DNA from: Chloroflexota bacterium
Lineage (GTDB): Bacteria > Chloroflexota > Ktedonobacteria > Ktedonobacterales > Ktedonobacteraceae
Length of the DNA: 64,000 bases
Reading direction: 5' to 3'
Assembly: GCA_005881495.1 (NCBI GenBank)
Contig: VBHI01000216.1
Span: 14,397 to 78,396 of the forward strand
Shown here: positions 44,896 to 53,343 of the stretch, piece by piece
How positions within the stretch are numbered: the stretch's first letter is position 1
Layout of the letters: the number at the start of each line of letters is the position of its first letter
The notes under the pieces: model-generated
Seen by the model: only the letters and a program-made list of their open reading frames with translations
The model's database searches: none
What the model was told of the DNA's origin: nothing
Position numbers and translations under genes: made by a program

Positions 44896-46059
44896 ATGCA
44901 ATGTATATCATGTGGAACAGCGCTCCAGCCAGGCATGAGCAACTGCCCGCGATGTGGCGCCCCCATACCTTCAAGCGCTCCCCCTCCTTCATCACCTGGA
45001 GGTAATACCGATTCGACCATTCCCGCTGACTTTGGCCCATTCAGAGAAACAGCTTCTGCAGCGCCAGCATCTCCCCTTGGAGGCATACCACCACAGAATA
45101 TCTATACTACTGGGACAGCTCAAGATACCATACCAGCAAACAGAAGTATATCTCCTTACGACCCCTATGCTGGGCAACCTTATATCGCAAATCCCCCATC
45201 GTACGTACCGCCAGCACCGCCAGCACCTCAACCACTGCCAAAGCAGCGTCGCGGCCTCTCTAAAGGTATGCTCATACTGCTAGTGATCCTCGTATTGCTT
45301 GTGATTGTAGGCAGTAGCATTGTCTATTACTTCTCCATTCCCTATCCCGCCCAGATACGCGCACAGGCAACAGCCACAGCGCAGGCACGGACGAATGCCG
45401 TTGCCACTGCCACAGCACACGTAATCCAGCATGAAAACGCCACGGCCACGGCCCAGGCACAGGCAACCCTCACCGCGCAGCAGAATATCTATGATAAGGC
45501 CACCAGTGGTATTCCAGTAGTCACCGATTCTCTGGCAAACAATAGTCAACTTAACTGGAATCAGTACGATTCGGCCAACAACGGTGGCTGCAACTTCACT
45601 GGAGGAATGTATCACGTCAAAGAGCTTGATACAGGCTATTTTCAACCCTGCTTTGCCCAGTCAAGCAATTTCAGCAACTTTACGCTCCAGGTGCAAATGA
45701 CCATCTTCTCTGGCGAATACGGCGGTCTTATCTTCCGCGCTGATAGCCAGAACTCAAAGTTCTATTTATTACAAATTGGCACCGCTAGTTCATATGAGCT
45801 TTTCACCTACTTCAACAACAGTGGGAACAATTCCAAAACGTTACTCACGAGTTATTCATCGGCTATTAAAGGGCTGAACCAACCCAACCTTCTCACTCTT
45901 ATTGCGCGCGGCAACCAGTTGACGTTATTCGTAAACAAACATTACGTTGATACTGTCAGCAACGGCACCTACAAAACGGGTCAGATTGGCTTCATTGCCT
46001 ATGACAATACAATCCCTTCCGACGTGGCTTACAACAATCTCCAGATTTGGAGGCTATGA
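44896..46059 (+). CDS. Zinc-ribbon stalked membrane protein with jelly-roll domain, paralogue 3 of 4
   Basis: A 387-residue paralogue with the same architecture: zinc ribbon CISCGTALQPGMSNCPRC, a Pro/Ser/Tyr linker, membrane helix at about 125-148 (MLILLVILVLLVIVGSSIVY), an ATAQAQATLTAQ stalk, and the jelly-roll domain (NGGCNFTGGMYHV, FTLQVQMTIFSGEYGG, FYLLQIGTASSYELFTYF). Both jelly-roll Cys are kept. RBS GAGGAG is upstream. It begins 57 bases after paralogue 2 and 39 bases before paralogue 4, so the array is probably one operon. Confidence 0.82.
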   Translation: MQCISCGTALQPGMSNCPRCGAPIPSSAPPPSSPGGNTDSTIPADFGPFRETASAAPASPLGGIPPQNIYTTGTAQDTIPANRSISPYDPYAGQPYIANPPSYVPPAPPAPQPLPKQRRGLSKGMLILLVILVLLVIVGSSIVYYFSIPYPAQIRAQATATAQARTNAVATATAHVIQHENATATAQAQATLTAQQNIYDKATSGIPVVTDSLANNSQLNWNQYDSANNGGCNFTGGMYHVKELDTGYFQPCFAQSSNFSNFTLQVQMTIFSGEYGGLIFRADSQNSKFYLLQIGTASSYELFTYFNNSGNNSKTLLTSYSSAIKGLNQPNLLTLIARGNQLTLFVNKHYVDTVSNGTYKTGQIGFIAYDNTIPSDVAYNNLQIWRL

Positions 46060-46098
46060 TTAAGAGAGAACAAAACCCTAGAAAGAATTGGCCTGAAT

Positions 46099-47160
46099 AT
46101 GTCAGACGAGCATCAGTTGTCAGAACTGGAACGAGTCTCTCCTTCCGACGCAACAGTACCTGATCTGCCAGTACCACTTGTATGGCCACCGGCTCAACAA
46201 AATTTCCGTCGACGTAGTATCTACCCAGTCTGGGCAACATATCTGCTCATTTTGCTGGCATTCGTGCTCGTCTTCGGCGGCCTCAACCTTATTTTCTATA
46301 CCACGATATTACAGTATCGCGCCTCACTGCATGAACAGGCAACAGTCACAGCCCACTCAACAGTACAGGCGCTCGAGGCAGTCCAGGCGACGGCAAATAC
46401 ACTCGCTACCGCGAACGCCAAAATCTATGCCAGTGCCACAGTACAGGCCGGCGCCACTGTCACGACGACCGCCCTCGTCGATAATGCTACTGCCACTGCC
46501 ACTGCCTTTGGCAATGTGTTAACCCAGGCCACCAGTGGAACAGCCGCTCTTAGTGATCCACTGAGCGCTAATTCAGGCAACAACAACTGGGACCAGACTC
46601 AGGGCTCAGTTGACGGCCAATGTGTCTTCACAAGCAGCGGTTACCATGTCGTAGCGGCACGGCAAGGCTACTTTCAACCCTGTTTCGCTCAGGCCTCCAG
46701 CTTCAGTAATTTTGCCTACCAGGTGTCACTGATCGTTGACCAGGGGAACCAGGCAGGTATTATCTTTCGCGCTAACAGCACCAGCAATGCTTTCTATCTC
46801 TTCTACATTGGCATCAACGGGAGCTATAGCCTCGACCTCTATAAAAATGGCAGCCATGCCACAACGCTAAATATTGGACACAGTGCCGCAATTGTGACCG
46901 GCTTGAAACAACCCAACCAGCTTGCAGTAATTGCTTACAAGGGTATCCTCTACCTCTACGTCAATAGGCAATTTATTACCGGCGTGACCAATAGCACCCT
47001 GAGCTCCGGTAAGATCGGCGTGGTTGCCCTCGATTTCAAGAATCCCACCGAGGCGGTATTTAACAATGCCCAGGTATGGAATATCACATCCAGCACAGTG
47101 CTCACTCCACCTGCCACCAATGCTGCTACTGCTACCCCCACCCCTTCAAGCACGCCATAG
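46099..47160 (+). CDS. Stalked membrane protein with jelly-roll domain, paralogue 4 of 4
   Basis: A 353-residue paralogue without a zinc ribbon. A polar N-terminus (about 1-45) precedes the membrane helix (ATYLLILLAFVLVFGGLNLI), an Ala/Thr stalk (QATVTAHSTVQALEAVQATA) and the jelly-roll domain (VDGQCVFTSSGYHV, FQPCFAQASSFSNFAYQVSL, GIIFRANSTSNAFYLFYIG). A Pro/Thr/Ala tail (ATATPTPSSTP) ends it, unlike the other three. The two Cys are conserved. The start has only a weak RBS. It ends the array; a RidA gene follows 64 bases on. Confidence 0.8.
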   Translation: MSDEHQLSELERVSPSDATVPDLPVPLVWPPAQQNFRRRSIYPVWATYLLILLAFVLVFGGLNLIFYTTILQYRASLHEQATVTAHSTVQALEAVQATANTLATANAKIYASATVQAGATVTTTALVDNATATATAFGNVLTQATSGTAALSDPLSANSGNNNWDQTQGSVDGQCVFTSSGYHVVAARQGYFQPCFAQASSFSNFAYQVSLIVDQGNQAGIIFRANSTSNAFYLFYIGINGSYSLDLYKNGSHATTLNIGHSAAIVTGLKQPNQLAVIAYKGILYLYVNRQFITGVTNSTLSSGKIGVVALDFKNPTEAVFNNAQVWNITSSTVLTPPATNAATATPTPSSTP

Positions 47161-47224
47161 CTCCCAGTACAGCCTCACGACTATCCCTTCCTACTTCACC
47201 AATTGTAAACTATAAGGAGTATCC

Positions 47225-47614
47225 ATGAGCAGACAACGTGTATCCTCAGGTTCACCCTACGAGCCTCGTCTTGGCATCTCCCGTGCTGTTCGCTATGGAA
47301 AGATCATTGCCGTAGCTGGCACTGCACCGATAGGTCCAGATGGCAAGACAGTCGGTAAAGGAGAAGCAGCCGCGCAGGCCCGCCGCTGTATCTTAATAGT
47401 GCGCAGTGCCCTCGAAGAGTTAGGGGCAAGTCTCTCAGATGTAACGCGCACGCGCATCCTACTCACCCGCATAGAAGACTGGGAGAGCGTAGGACAGGTG
47501 CATGGCGAGTTCTTCGGACAGATTAGACCTGTCAACACCGTCATGCAGGTCACTCGCTTCATAGACCCCGACTGGCTGGTGGAAATTGAAGCCGACGCGG
47601 TAATAGAGGATTAA
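47225..47614 (+). CDS. RidA-family protein (YjgF/YER057c/UK114)
   Basis: A 129-residue Rid family protein; members deaminate reactive enamines/imines from PLP enzymes. Visible: SPYEPRLGISRAVRYG, IIAVAGTAPIGPDGKTVG, ARRCILIVRSALEELGASLS, VTRTRILLTRIEDWESVGQV and a C-terminal LVEIEADAVIED. The catalytic Arg of classical RidA (near FIDPDWLVE) appears replaced, so it may be a Rid subgroup without deaminase activity. A strong RBS (AAGGAG) precedes the ATG. Confidence 0.88.
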   Translation: MSRQRVSSGSPYEPRLGISRAVRYGKIIAVAGTAPIGPDGKTVGKGEAAAQARRCILIVRSALEELGASLSDVTRTRILLTRIEDWESVGQVHGEFFGQIRPVNTVMQVTRFIDPDWLVEIEADAVIED

Positions 47615-47800
47615 TCCATACATTTTTATATTGACATCATCCGATCACCACTCTACAATTGTGGCATATACATATTTCATCACTTTCTCACATGGTTTGT
47701 GTGATTTACACTCAACCTCACTCATGAAACCTGTAACCCGCACCCGTATTATCGGATAGGGGTGCCATTAGAAACACAGTTTAGAGAAAGGAACTGAATC

Positions 47801-48115
47801 TTGAAGCGTTTTATTGTTAAAGGCATCACCGCCACCATACTGATGGTTGTCTTGGCCTTTCCTCCAGTCGCGTCAGTATTTGCAGCAAGTCCCGGTACAC
47901 AAGGGCAGCCAGGTCAGACATGCCTCTCTTCGACTGCTCCCAATGAGCCAGGGCAGGCAGCCAGTGCTCCTGGATCAGCATTTAATGAGACGGGCCCAGG
48001 AACAGCTGGCACTGTCTACGCTGGCAACGGCGTATCAGCTACGCAAGCCAATAGCGCCAATGCTGTCTCTCAGTATGATGTGGCCTGTTTCCAGGTGTCA
48101 CAACCCCAACCGTAG
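47801..48115 (+). CDS. Small secreted protein with signal peptide
   Basis: A 104-residue protein starting at TTG with AAAGGAA upstream. The signal peptide (ITATILMVVLAFPPVASVFA) is followed by a probable signal-peptidase site after VFA. The mature part is short, Gly/Ala/Ser/Gln-rich and low in charge, with two Cys (GQTCLSST, DVACFQV) that could form a disulfide. No family is recognised. Two hairpins follow. Confidence 0.65.
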   Translation: MKRFIVKGITATILMVVLAFPPVASVFAASPGTQGQPGQTCLSSTAPNEPGQAASAPGSAFNETGPGTAGTVYAGNGVSATQANSANAVSQYDVACFQVSQPQP

Positions 48116-48137
48116 CACCAGGCAAAAAAACAACGCA

Positions 48138-48198
48138 CAGGCAAAGAAGCCTGTGACACATGGGGAGAGCGGGTATCCTACCGGTTGGATACCCGCCT
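48138..48198 (+). terminator. Two hairpins after the secreted protein
   Basis: CACAGGC-AAAGAA-GCCTGTG (48138-48157) is followed by GCGGGTATCC-8 bases-GGATACCCGC (48171-48198). The second is followed by CTTCGTT, a weak T tract. Together they make a plausible termination region. Confidence 0.6.
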
Positions 48199-48199
48199 T

Positions 48200-48643
48200 C
48201 GTTATGTACTGAAGCAAAAGAGCGACGGCCTGCTGCAAGAAGCCTGCCGCCGTGTGTTTCACATCTTATCGTTGGTATGTTCGCCCACTTATTGAGTGCA
48301 GGTACTCTTCAACCGCCTCCGAAACGTGCATTTCCGGCCCCAATCTGTGGTATGATATCAGTGGTTGACACTTTGAGCTTGTCACAAACACCCACTACAA
48401 GCCAATCTAGAAGTAAGGCTAGGGGTAGCACCCGTGTTCTCACCGCTTCTCACGCGGCATGAAACCGATAGTGAGCATGTATCGCCAAATAACCTTGCTC
48501 TTCCGCGCATTTGGTGAAGCTTGGTTGACGACAACGACGTAGACTTGAAGCAGTATCAAGCAAGACAGTTTCGTTTCATCAGGAGAAAAGTTGCTCAGGG
48601 AATAGTAAAGCAGATGAGCCTTCCCAACCATGAACACATCCTG
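48200..48643. other. Intergenic stretch, possible degraded transposase end
   Basis: No intact gene. A further imperfect hairpin is at about 48220-48255. On the minus strand a short frame ends in SKVIWRYMLTIGFMPREKR (about 48440-48530), which reads like a protein C-terminus and might be a transposase remnant, but the family is not identified. Confidence 0.25.
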
Positions 48644-49762
48644 TTACTTTGGTGGTCCTTCGAGGCCGTTCCAGTCGTCAGACTCGTACTCGTGGCGGAC
48701 GTCCTCTTGGCGAAGATCAGGAATGGCGACAGGGACGGAGCCGCGGAGCAGGGACCGCAGACCGCAGATACCGACAAGGGAGGCGATGACGCCCCGGTAG
48801 ACGTCGAAGTAGGGAGGCTCACCGGTTTGCATGGCACGGGCGAAGCTCTCGCAGACGAGTGCATCGTCGCCGCGATCCCACACCAGATCACGCACCGTGT
48901 CCTCGACCTGCCCTGATTGCGTCGTCCATTCCTCCTTGCGCACCCTGACCCTCCTCGAGTCCCCGTGACGGAGGTTCTCTATCAGCCCTCGAGAGCCATG
49001 AATGCGAATCCAGGAGGTCTCCGGCTCTTGCTCACCTTGCAGGAAGCCGTGGAGCGATTTGAGGAAGGCACCCGTGTCCATGCGAATGAGCATCACGGCT
49101 GCAATCCCCCTGCCTCGACGAGCGGCGTCCAGGCTCTCCGGCGAGGAATCGGACGGTATCACGAAGGCACTCACCTCGGTCGGCAGGGTGTCGGTGACGT
49201 ACATGACCGGAGTGATCGAGTGGGTGCAGTAGGCGAGCGAGGAGACCCGCGAGCGCCAGTGGCGCGGCTCCTGCCCGAAATGCGTGAGGTAGTCCGGCGA
49301 GAAGCCATGCAGGTACTCGCACTCCCCGTACTGGAACGTCCCCACCTCGCCAGCCTGGTACAGACGACGCAGTTCGCGCGCATGCGGCTTGAACGGATAA
49401 TTCGCCGCAAAGAGATAGACGCCTCCAGTCTGTTCCACCGTGCGCAGGAGTTGCACTCCCTCCGCAACCGTTTTACAGGCTGCCGTCTCCGACATCACGT
49501 GCTTGCCAGCCTTGAGCGCCTTGATCGCCAAGGGCGCGTGCGCGTCGAAGAAGTTGGCGAGGATCACTCCATCCATGTCGTGTGCCAAGAAGGCATCATA
49601 GTCCTGGTAGGGGACTGCGCCGAGGGCGGAACTCGCGCTGCTCAATCGAGCGCGGTCGAGGTCGCAGATTGCCACGACTTCCATTCCCACCATCTGGCAC
49701 TCTCGAGCGAGCGTCAACCCTCGTCGTCCCCCAACCACTCCTACTCGTAGCCTGCGATCCAT
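48644..49762 (-). CDS. Gfo/Idh/MocA-family oxidoreductase
   Basis: A 372-residue NAD(P)-dependent dehydrogenase. The N-terminal Rossmann fold reads RVGVVGGRRGLTLARECQMV, then VVAICDLDRARL. The usual EKP active-site motif is replaced (HVMSETAACKTVAEG), so the catalytic Lys is not in its normal place. The C-terminal beta domain has GECEYLHGFSP, HWRSRVSSLAYCTHSITPV and SWIRIHGSRGLIENL. RBS AAAGGAG is upstream. It may act on a sugar or inositol derivative. No operon partners; a TIR gene follows 160 bases upstream on the window. Confidence 0.88.
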   Translation of the reverse strand: MDRRLRVGVVGGRRGLTLARECQMVGMEVVAICDLDRARLSSASSALGAVPYQDYDAFLAHDMDGVILANFFDAHAPLAIKALKAGKHVMSETAACKTVAEGVQLLRTVEQTGGVYLFAANYPFKPHARELRRLYQAGEVGTFQYGECEYLHGFSPDYLTHFGQEPRHWRSRVSSLAYCTHSITPVMYVTDTLPTEVSAFVIPSDSSPESLDAARRGRGIAAVMLIRMDTGAFLKSLHGFLQGEQEPETSWIRIHGSRGLIENLRHGDSRRVRVRKEEWTTQSGQVEDTVRDLVWDRGDDALVCESFARAMQTGEPPYFDVYRGVIASLVGICGLRSLLRGSVPVAIPDLRQEDVRHEYESDDWNGLEGPPK

Positions 49763-49922
49763 GGCCGCTCATCTCCTTTGCGTGTGGATGGCACGTTCTT
49801 GCCACCTGGAAACCGTCACGTGTACCCTTGCACTTGCAGTTCCTGAAAGATGCGCAGGCCGTTGTATATATGGTGATATATAAGCTGATAGCAGCCAGGA
49901 GCCAATGTTCCTGATCATCATC

Positions 49923-50630
49923 TTACTCATCAATTTCTAACATGCCAGCAAAACGTCGATATTGGCGCGGTTTCTTTCGCGCAACGTAATCGAGTAGCGA
50001 TTCAAGCAGGTTTTGCTCTTCAGCATATGCTATGAGTTTCTGAATCGTGAGCCTTTTTGTTATTCCCGGGTCCAACCGATCGTAGAGAGGACGGAAATGA
50101 TCAAATAAAAAGTCCATTAATTCATCGCTATCGAAGGCTTCATCCAACATTTTACGAATTACCGAGGTATCATACTGTCTGAATTGGCTATTCCTGGCTG
50201 AGACGTCCTGCTTAACCACATTTTTTTGTGGAGCATCAAGAGCGATAAGCAGTTCTTGCATCGCAGAGTCCCACCTCTCTTGTTTGGTGAAATCGACCCA
50301 TTGTATTCTATTCAGATAAGCCCCGAGATCATACGGTAGTGAAGCGTCAAATGCTACCTGCACTGGCAAGATGATTTTCTTGAAACTATGTGCCATTCTC
50401 ACTTCTTGAATCACCATCTCGCTTACAATGGATTGCTCTGAAAGCAGTACTATGAGGAAGTCTGATGCTTTTATTTCCTGCTCAATGGTAGTAGGCCATT
50501 CTTGCCCAAGCATGATTTCTTTATCTATAAAGACGTCATGCTTTTTTCCCGTCAAATAACGTTCAAAGTAAGTGGCCAGACGCTCATCCAGATTGCTCTT
50601 ATGTTTGTAACTGATGAAAGCTCTTGCCAT
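49923..50630 (-). CDS. TIR-domain protein with C-terminal death-like (effector-associated) domain
   Basis: A 235-residue protein. Residues 1-130 are a bacterial TIR domain: ARAFISYKHKSNLDERLA, HDVFIDKEIMLGQEWPTTI, SDFLIVLLSEQSIVSEMVIQ and VRMAHSFKKIILPVQV. The Glu in MVIQEV occupies the catalytic position of TIR NAD hydrolases. Residues 155-235 (IRKMLDEAFDSDELMDFLFD, RLTIQKLIAYAEEQNLLESL, YVARKKPRQYRRF) resemble small helical effector-associated domains of the EAD7 type known from bacterial conflict systems. RBS GGGGTGATG is upstream. It has no visible partner genes. It may be a NAD-depleting immune effector; the domain assignment is from memory of motifs. Confidence 0.8.
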   Translation of the reverse strand: MARAFISYKHKSNLDERLATYFERYLTGKKHDVFIDKEIMLGQEWPTTIEQEIKASDFLIVLLSEQSIVSEMVIQEVRMAHSFKKIILPVQVAFDASLPYDLGAYLNRIQWVDFTKQERWDSAMQELLIALDAPQKNVVKQDVSARNSQFRQYDTSVIRKMLDEAFDSDELMDFLFDHFRPLYDRLDPGITKRLTIQKLIAYAEEQNLLESLLDYVARKKPRQYRRFAGMLEIDE

Positions 50631-50761
50631 TCAACATCACCCCTTCAGTGGACTTGCATGAGCCTGCAATACAATGAGTGGTTATTATTTTCTATAGTGA
50701 AAACGCTGATAGTATAAACTATTTGCAACTCAGTTTGCAATTCCAGGGCGATTCAAAAGTT

Positions 50762-50841
50762 CCGTAGAGGCATGCCTTGCGTAGATGCGTGGGGAGGAAC
50801 ACCCTTGAGCGAGGAGGCACATACAAGGTATGCCTCTACGG
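50762..50841. repeat. Inverted repeat with GTAGAGGC ends
   Basis: CCGTAGAGGCATGCCTTG (50762-50779) pairs with CAAGGTATGCCTCTACGG (50824-50841) with one mismatch; the loop is 44 bases. It looks like a small non-coding mobile repeat between the TIR gene and the T-box. Confidence 0.7.
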
Positions 50842-50934
50842 GTCCACGGGGGCAACTTTTAAATAGCCCCCCCATAGACCCAAAAAAGTTGACAAAATCG
50901 CAAACCACTGGTATGCTTGTACCAACAAAAATAC

Positions 50935-51207
50935 AAAGGCAACGAACGGGACTAATACCTTCTGCTGGCCTACAGAGAACTGCGGGTTGGTGCAACGCAG
51001 CAGCAAGCAAAAGGGAAATCCACCCGCGAGCCTGCGCGAAAAGCGTCCACGGTCGCCCCCGTTACCAGGCAGCAGAGAGGCCGCATCCACCCCTCTTCAC
51101 TGGCATTATTGTGAAGGGAAGCCCTGCGGTAAATAAAGGTGGCACCACGACCAACACGTATTCAGCGTTGTCGTCCTTGTAAAACAATGGACGATGGCGC
51201 TTTTTTT
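50935..51207 (+). promoter_or_regulatory. T-box leader of serS with terminator
   Basis: The distal stem I signature AGAGAACTGCGGGTTGGTGC is present near 50974-50993. GGGAAATCCACCC (about 51013-51025) offers the Ser codon TCC as specifier. The T-box core AAATAAAGGTGGCACCACGA is at 51131-51150. A terminator hairpin (51165-51176 with 51189-51200, all 12 pairs with G:U allowed) ends in seven T. Uncharged tRNA-Ser should favour read-through into serS. Confidence 0.88.
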
Positions 51208-51255
51208 ATTGTAGCCAGCACTCTGAGTTTCAAAAAAGGGAAAGAAGGAATTATC

Positions 51256-52551
51256 ATGTTAGATCTCGCTTTTATTCGTAGCCATCCTGATGTGGTGAAA
51301 GAGGCAGCCCGCCTCAAAAACAACAATATCGATATCGATTATCTCCTGGAAGTTGATCGGCGTGTCACAACATTACAGCACAAGATAGAAGAGGCCCGAG
51401 CTCATCAGAATCAGATCTCGAAACAGATCCCGAATGCAGGCAAAGACAAAGCGCTACGCGAGAAACTCATCGCCGAAGGCAAAGCACTGGCCGAGCAGAT
51501 CAAAAGCATGGAGCCGCAGCTACACACGCTTTTGGATGAACGCCTGCAGCTGCTCTACCTTGTGCCCAACATTCCAGATCCCAGCGCTCCCATCGGCAAT
51601 GACGAGAGCGACAATGTGCCAATCAAGTACTGGGGCACCATACCCACCTTTGATTTTGAGCCGCGTGATCACTATACCATCATGCAAAACCTGGATATGG
51701 TGGATATCGAGCGCGGCGTCAAGATCGCCGGGGCACGCAGCTACATCCTCAAGAACGACGCGGCCCGCCTTGAACTGGCACTGATGAATTTCGCCTTCGA
51801 TCGCATGGCTCAAAAGGGCTTTACCCCCCTTATCGTGCCCGCCATGGCCCGTGATTTCTGCTTTATCGGCAGTGGCCAGTTCCCTAAGGGGCGTGACCAG
51901 GTCTACGCCATCGAGAATGATGACACCTTCCTCGTCGGCACAGGAGAAGTATCGATCACTGGCATGTTCAAGGATGAAATTCTCAAGGCCGAAGACCTGC
52001 CCATGCGCTTCGTAGCTTTCTGTCCCTGCTTCCGCCGCGAGGCTGGAACCTACGGCAAGGATACACGCGGCGTCTTTCGCATCCATCAATTCAATAAAGT
52101 CGAGCAATATATCATTTGTAAGGCCGATCACCAGGAATCGGTGCGCTGGCATGAAGCCCTGCTGGCCAATTCGGAAGAGTTGGTGCAGGCGTTAGAATTG
52201 CCCTATCGTGTGGTCAATGTCTGCACCGGCGACATGGGCGATGGCAAAGTAGGTATGTATGACCTTGAATGCTGGCTCCCGAGCGAAAACAGGTACCGTG
52301 AGACGCACTCGTGCTCGTACCTGCACGACTGGCAGGCCCGCCGCGCCAATATCCGCTATCGCGACGAAGAGGGCAAGGTGAAGTTCCCACATACGCTCAA
52401 CAACACAGCTATCGCCTCGCCCCGTATCATGCTGCCTCTCATGGAGACACACCAGCAGGCCAACGGCAGCGTTCGCATTCCAGCAGCCCTCCGCCCATAC
52501 CTTGGCGGCCAGGAATTCTTCAAGCCGCATCAGATGACTACGAAGGTGTAA
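51256..52551 (+). CDS. serS: Seryl-tRNA synthetase
   Basis: A 431-residue class II aminoacyl-tRNA synthetase. The N-terminal tRNA-binding coiled coil (about 30-105) is followed by the catalytic core. Motif 2 is FRREAGTYGKDTRGVFRIHQ and motif 3 is SVRIPAALRPYLGG. HSCSYLHDWQARRANIRY is also typical of SerRS. AAGGAA precedes the ATG at 51256. It is preceded by a T-box leader matching serine control and followed 64 bases on by a toxin-antitoxin pair with its own promoter. Confidence 0.95.
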   Translation: MLDLAFIRSHPDVVKEAARLKNNNIDIDYLLEVDRRVTTLQHKIEEARAHQNQISKQIPNAGKDKALREKLIAEGKALAEQIKSMEPQLHTLLDERLQLLYLVPNIPDPSAPIGNDESDNVPIKYWGTIPTFDFEPRDHYTIMQNLDMVDIERGVKIAGARSYILKNDAARLELALMNFAFDRMAQKGFTPLIVPAMARDFCFIGSGQFPKGRDQVYAIENDDTFLVGTGEVSITGMFKDEILKAEDLPMRFVAFCPCFRREAGTYGKDTRGVFRIHQFNKVEQYIICKADHQESVRWHEALLANSEELVQALELPYRVVNVCTGDMGDGKVGMYDLECWLPSENRYRETHSCSYLHDWQARRANIRYRDEEGKVKFPHTLNNTAIASPRIMLPLMETHQQANGSVRIPAALRPYLGGQEFFKPHQMTTKV

Positions 52552-52574
52552 GTTATATGAGAGTACGTTCATCC

Positions 52575-52603
52575 TTGACAATCCCCTTCAAATATACTAA
52601 AAT
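52575..52603 (+). promoter_or_regulatory. Promoter of the toxin-antitoxin pair
   Basis: TTGACA (52575-52580) and TAAAAT (52598-52603) are spaced by exactly 17. The transcript should start near 52610, only about 6 bases before the toxin ATG, so the message is nearly leaderless. Confidence 0.65.
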
Positions 52604-52615
52604 ACGTATAATGTC

Positions 52616-52972
52616 ATGACAGATGAGTGGATAATAGAGTACTATGTCGATGAAAGTGGCAACGTCCCTGTACAAGATTTTCTGAGAGGTCTGGACAAGA
52701 AAACCTATGCTCGGTTCTTGTGGTCATTTGAGCAAGTACGATTACGTAATGTCCAGGCACGAGAACCACTTGTTCGTCATTTGGAAGGTAAGATTTGGGA
52801 GATTAGGGAAGAAAGTAATACCAACATCTACCGAGTTTTATACTTCTTTTTCAGAAGCAAACGCATTGTATTGCTACACGGGTTCACCAAGAAAACCCAA
52901 AAGCTCCCCCATGAAGAGCTAAATGTCGCCCTTAGACGTTTAGCCCAATTTCTGGGGCAAGAAGGCAAATAA
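52616..52972 (+). CDS. higB: HigB/RelE-type toxin (Gp49-like)
   Basis: A 118-residue RelE/HigB superfamily toxin, expected to be a ribosome-dependent mRNA nuclease. Family marks are WIIEYYVDESGNVPVQDFL, VRHLEGKIWEIREESNTNIY and RIVLLHGFTKKTQKLPHEEL. It is the first gene of the cassette, as in HigBA modules (toxin before antitoxin). No Shine-Dalgarno is visible and the promoter lies almost on the start codon. The antitoxin gene starts 8 bases downstream. Confidence 0.88.
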   Translation: MTDEWIIEYYVDESGNVPVQDFLRGLDKKTYARFLWSFEQVRLRNVQAREPLVRHLEGKIWEIREESNTNIYRVLYFFFRSKRIVLLHGFTKKTQKLPHEELNVALRRLAQFLGQEGK

Positions 52973-52980
52973 GTTACACT

Positions 52981-53331
52981 ATGGTAAAACAAAACTACAC
53001 ACAAAAGGACGGTCGAAGGTTGTTCGAAGAGGACAAGGCTCGTGCTTTGGCCGACCCTGAATTCCGAGCAATCTACGAAGTAGAGTCTGGCAAAAAAGAA
53101 CTCTGGCTACAATTGGTAGAAGCACGGCAGGCAGCTGGACTTACCCAACAAGAAGTTGCCAGGCGGCTAGGCGTATCCCAAGCGCAGGTTGCTCGCATCG
53201 AGAAACGCGGCTACGAAGCCTATACATTAAGAACACTGCAACGGTATGTTGAAGCACTGGGCGACCAATTTACGCTGGCAATCACCGTTCAGAAAGTGGA
53301 TGTCACAAAACCGCTCACAACGAGCTTGTAA
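52981..53331 (+). CDS. higA: HigA-type antitoxin, XRE-family regulator
   Basis: A 116-residue antitoxin. The Xre-type helix-turn-helix is at about 45-100 (LVEARQAAGLTQQEVARRLG, SQAQVARIEKRGYEAYTLRT). The N-terminal part (DGRRLFEEDKARALADPEFR) is the usual linker of this antitoxin group. It should bind HigB and repress the shared promoter. It lies 8 bases after the toxin, with no clear RBS, so coupled translation is likely. Confidence 0.9.
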   Translation: MVKQNYTQKDGRRLFEEDKARALADPEFRAIYEVESGKKELWLQLVEARQAAGLTQQEVARRLGVSQAQVARIEKRGYEAYTLRTLQRYVEALGDQFTLAITVQKVDVTKPLTTSL

Positions 53332-53343
53332 TAGTGAAGACTT

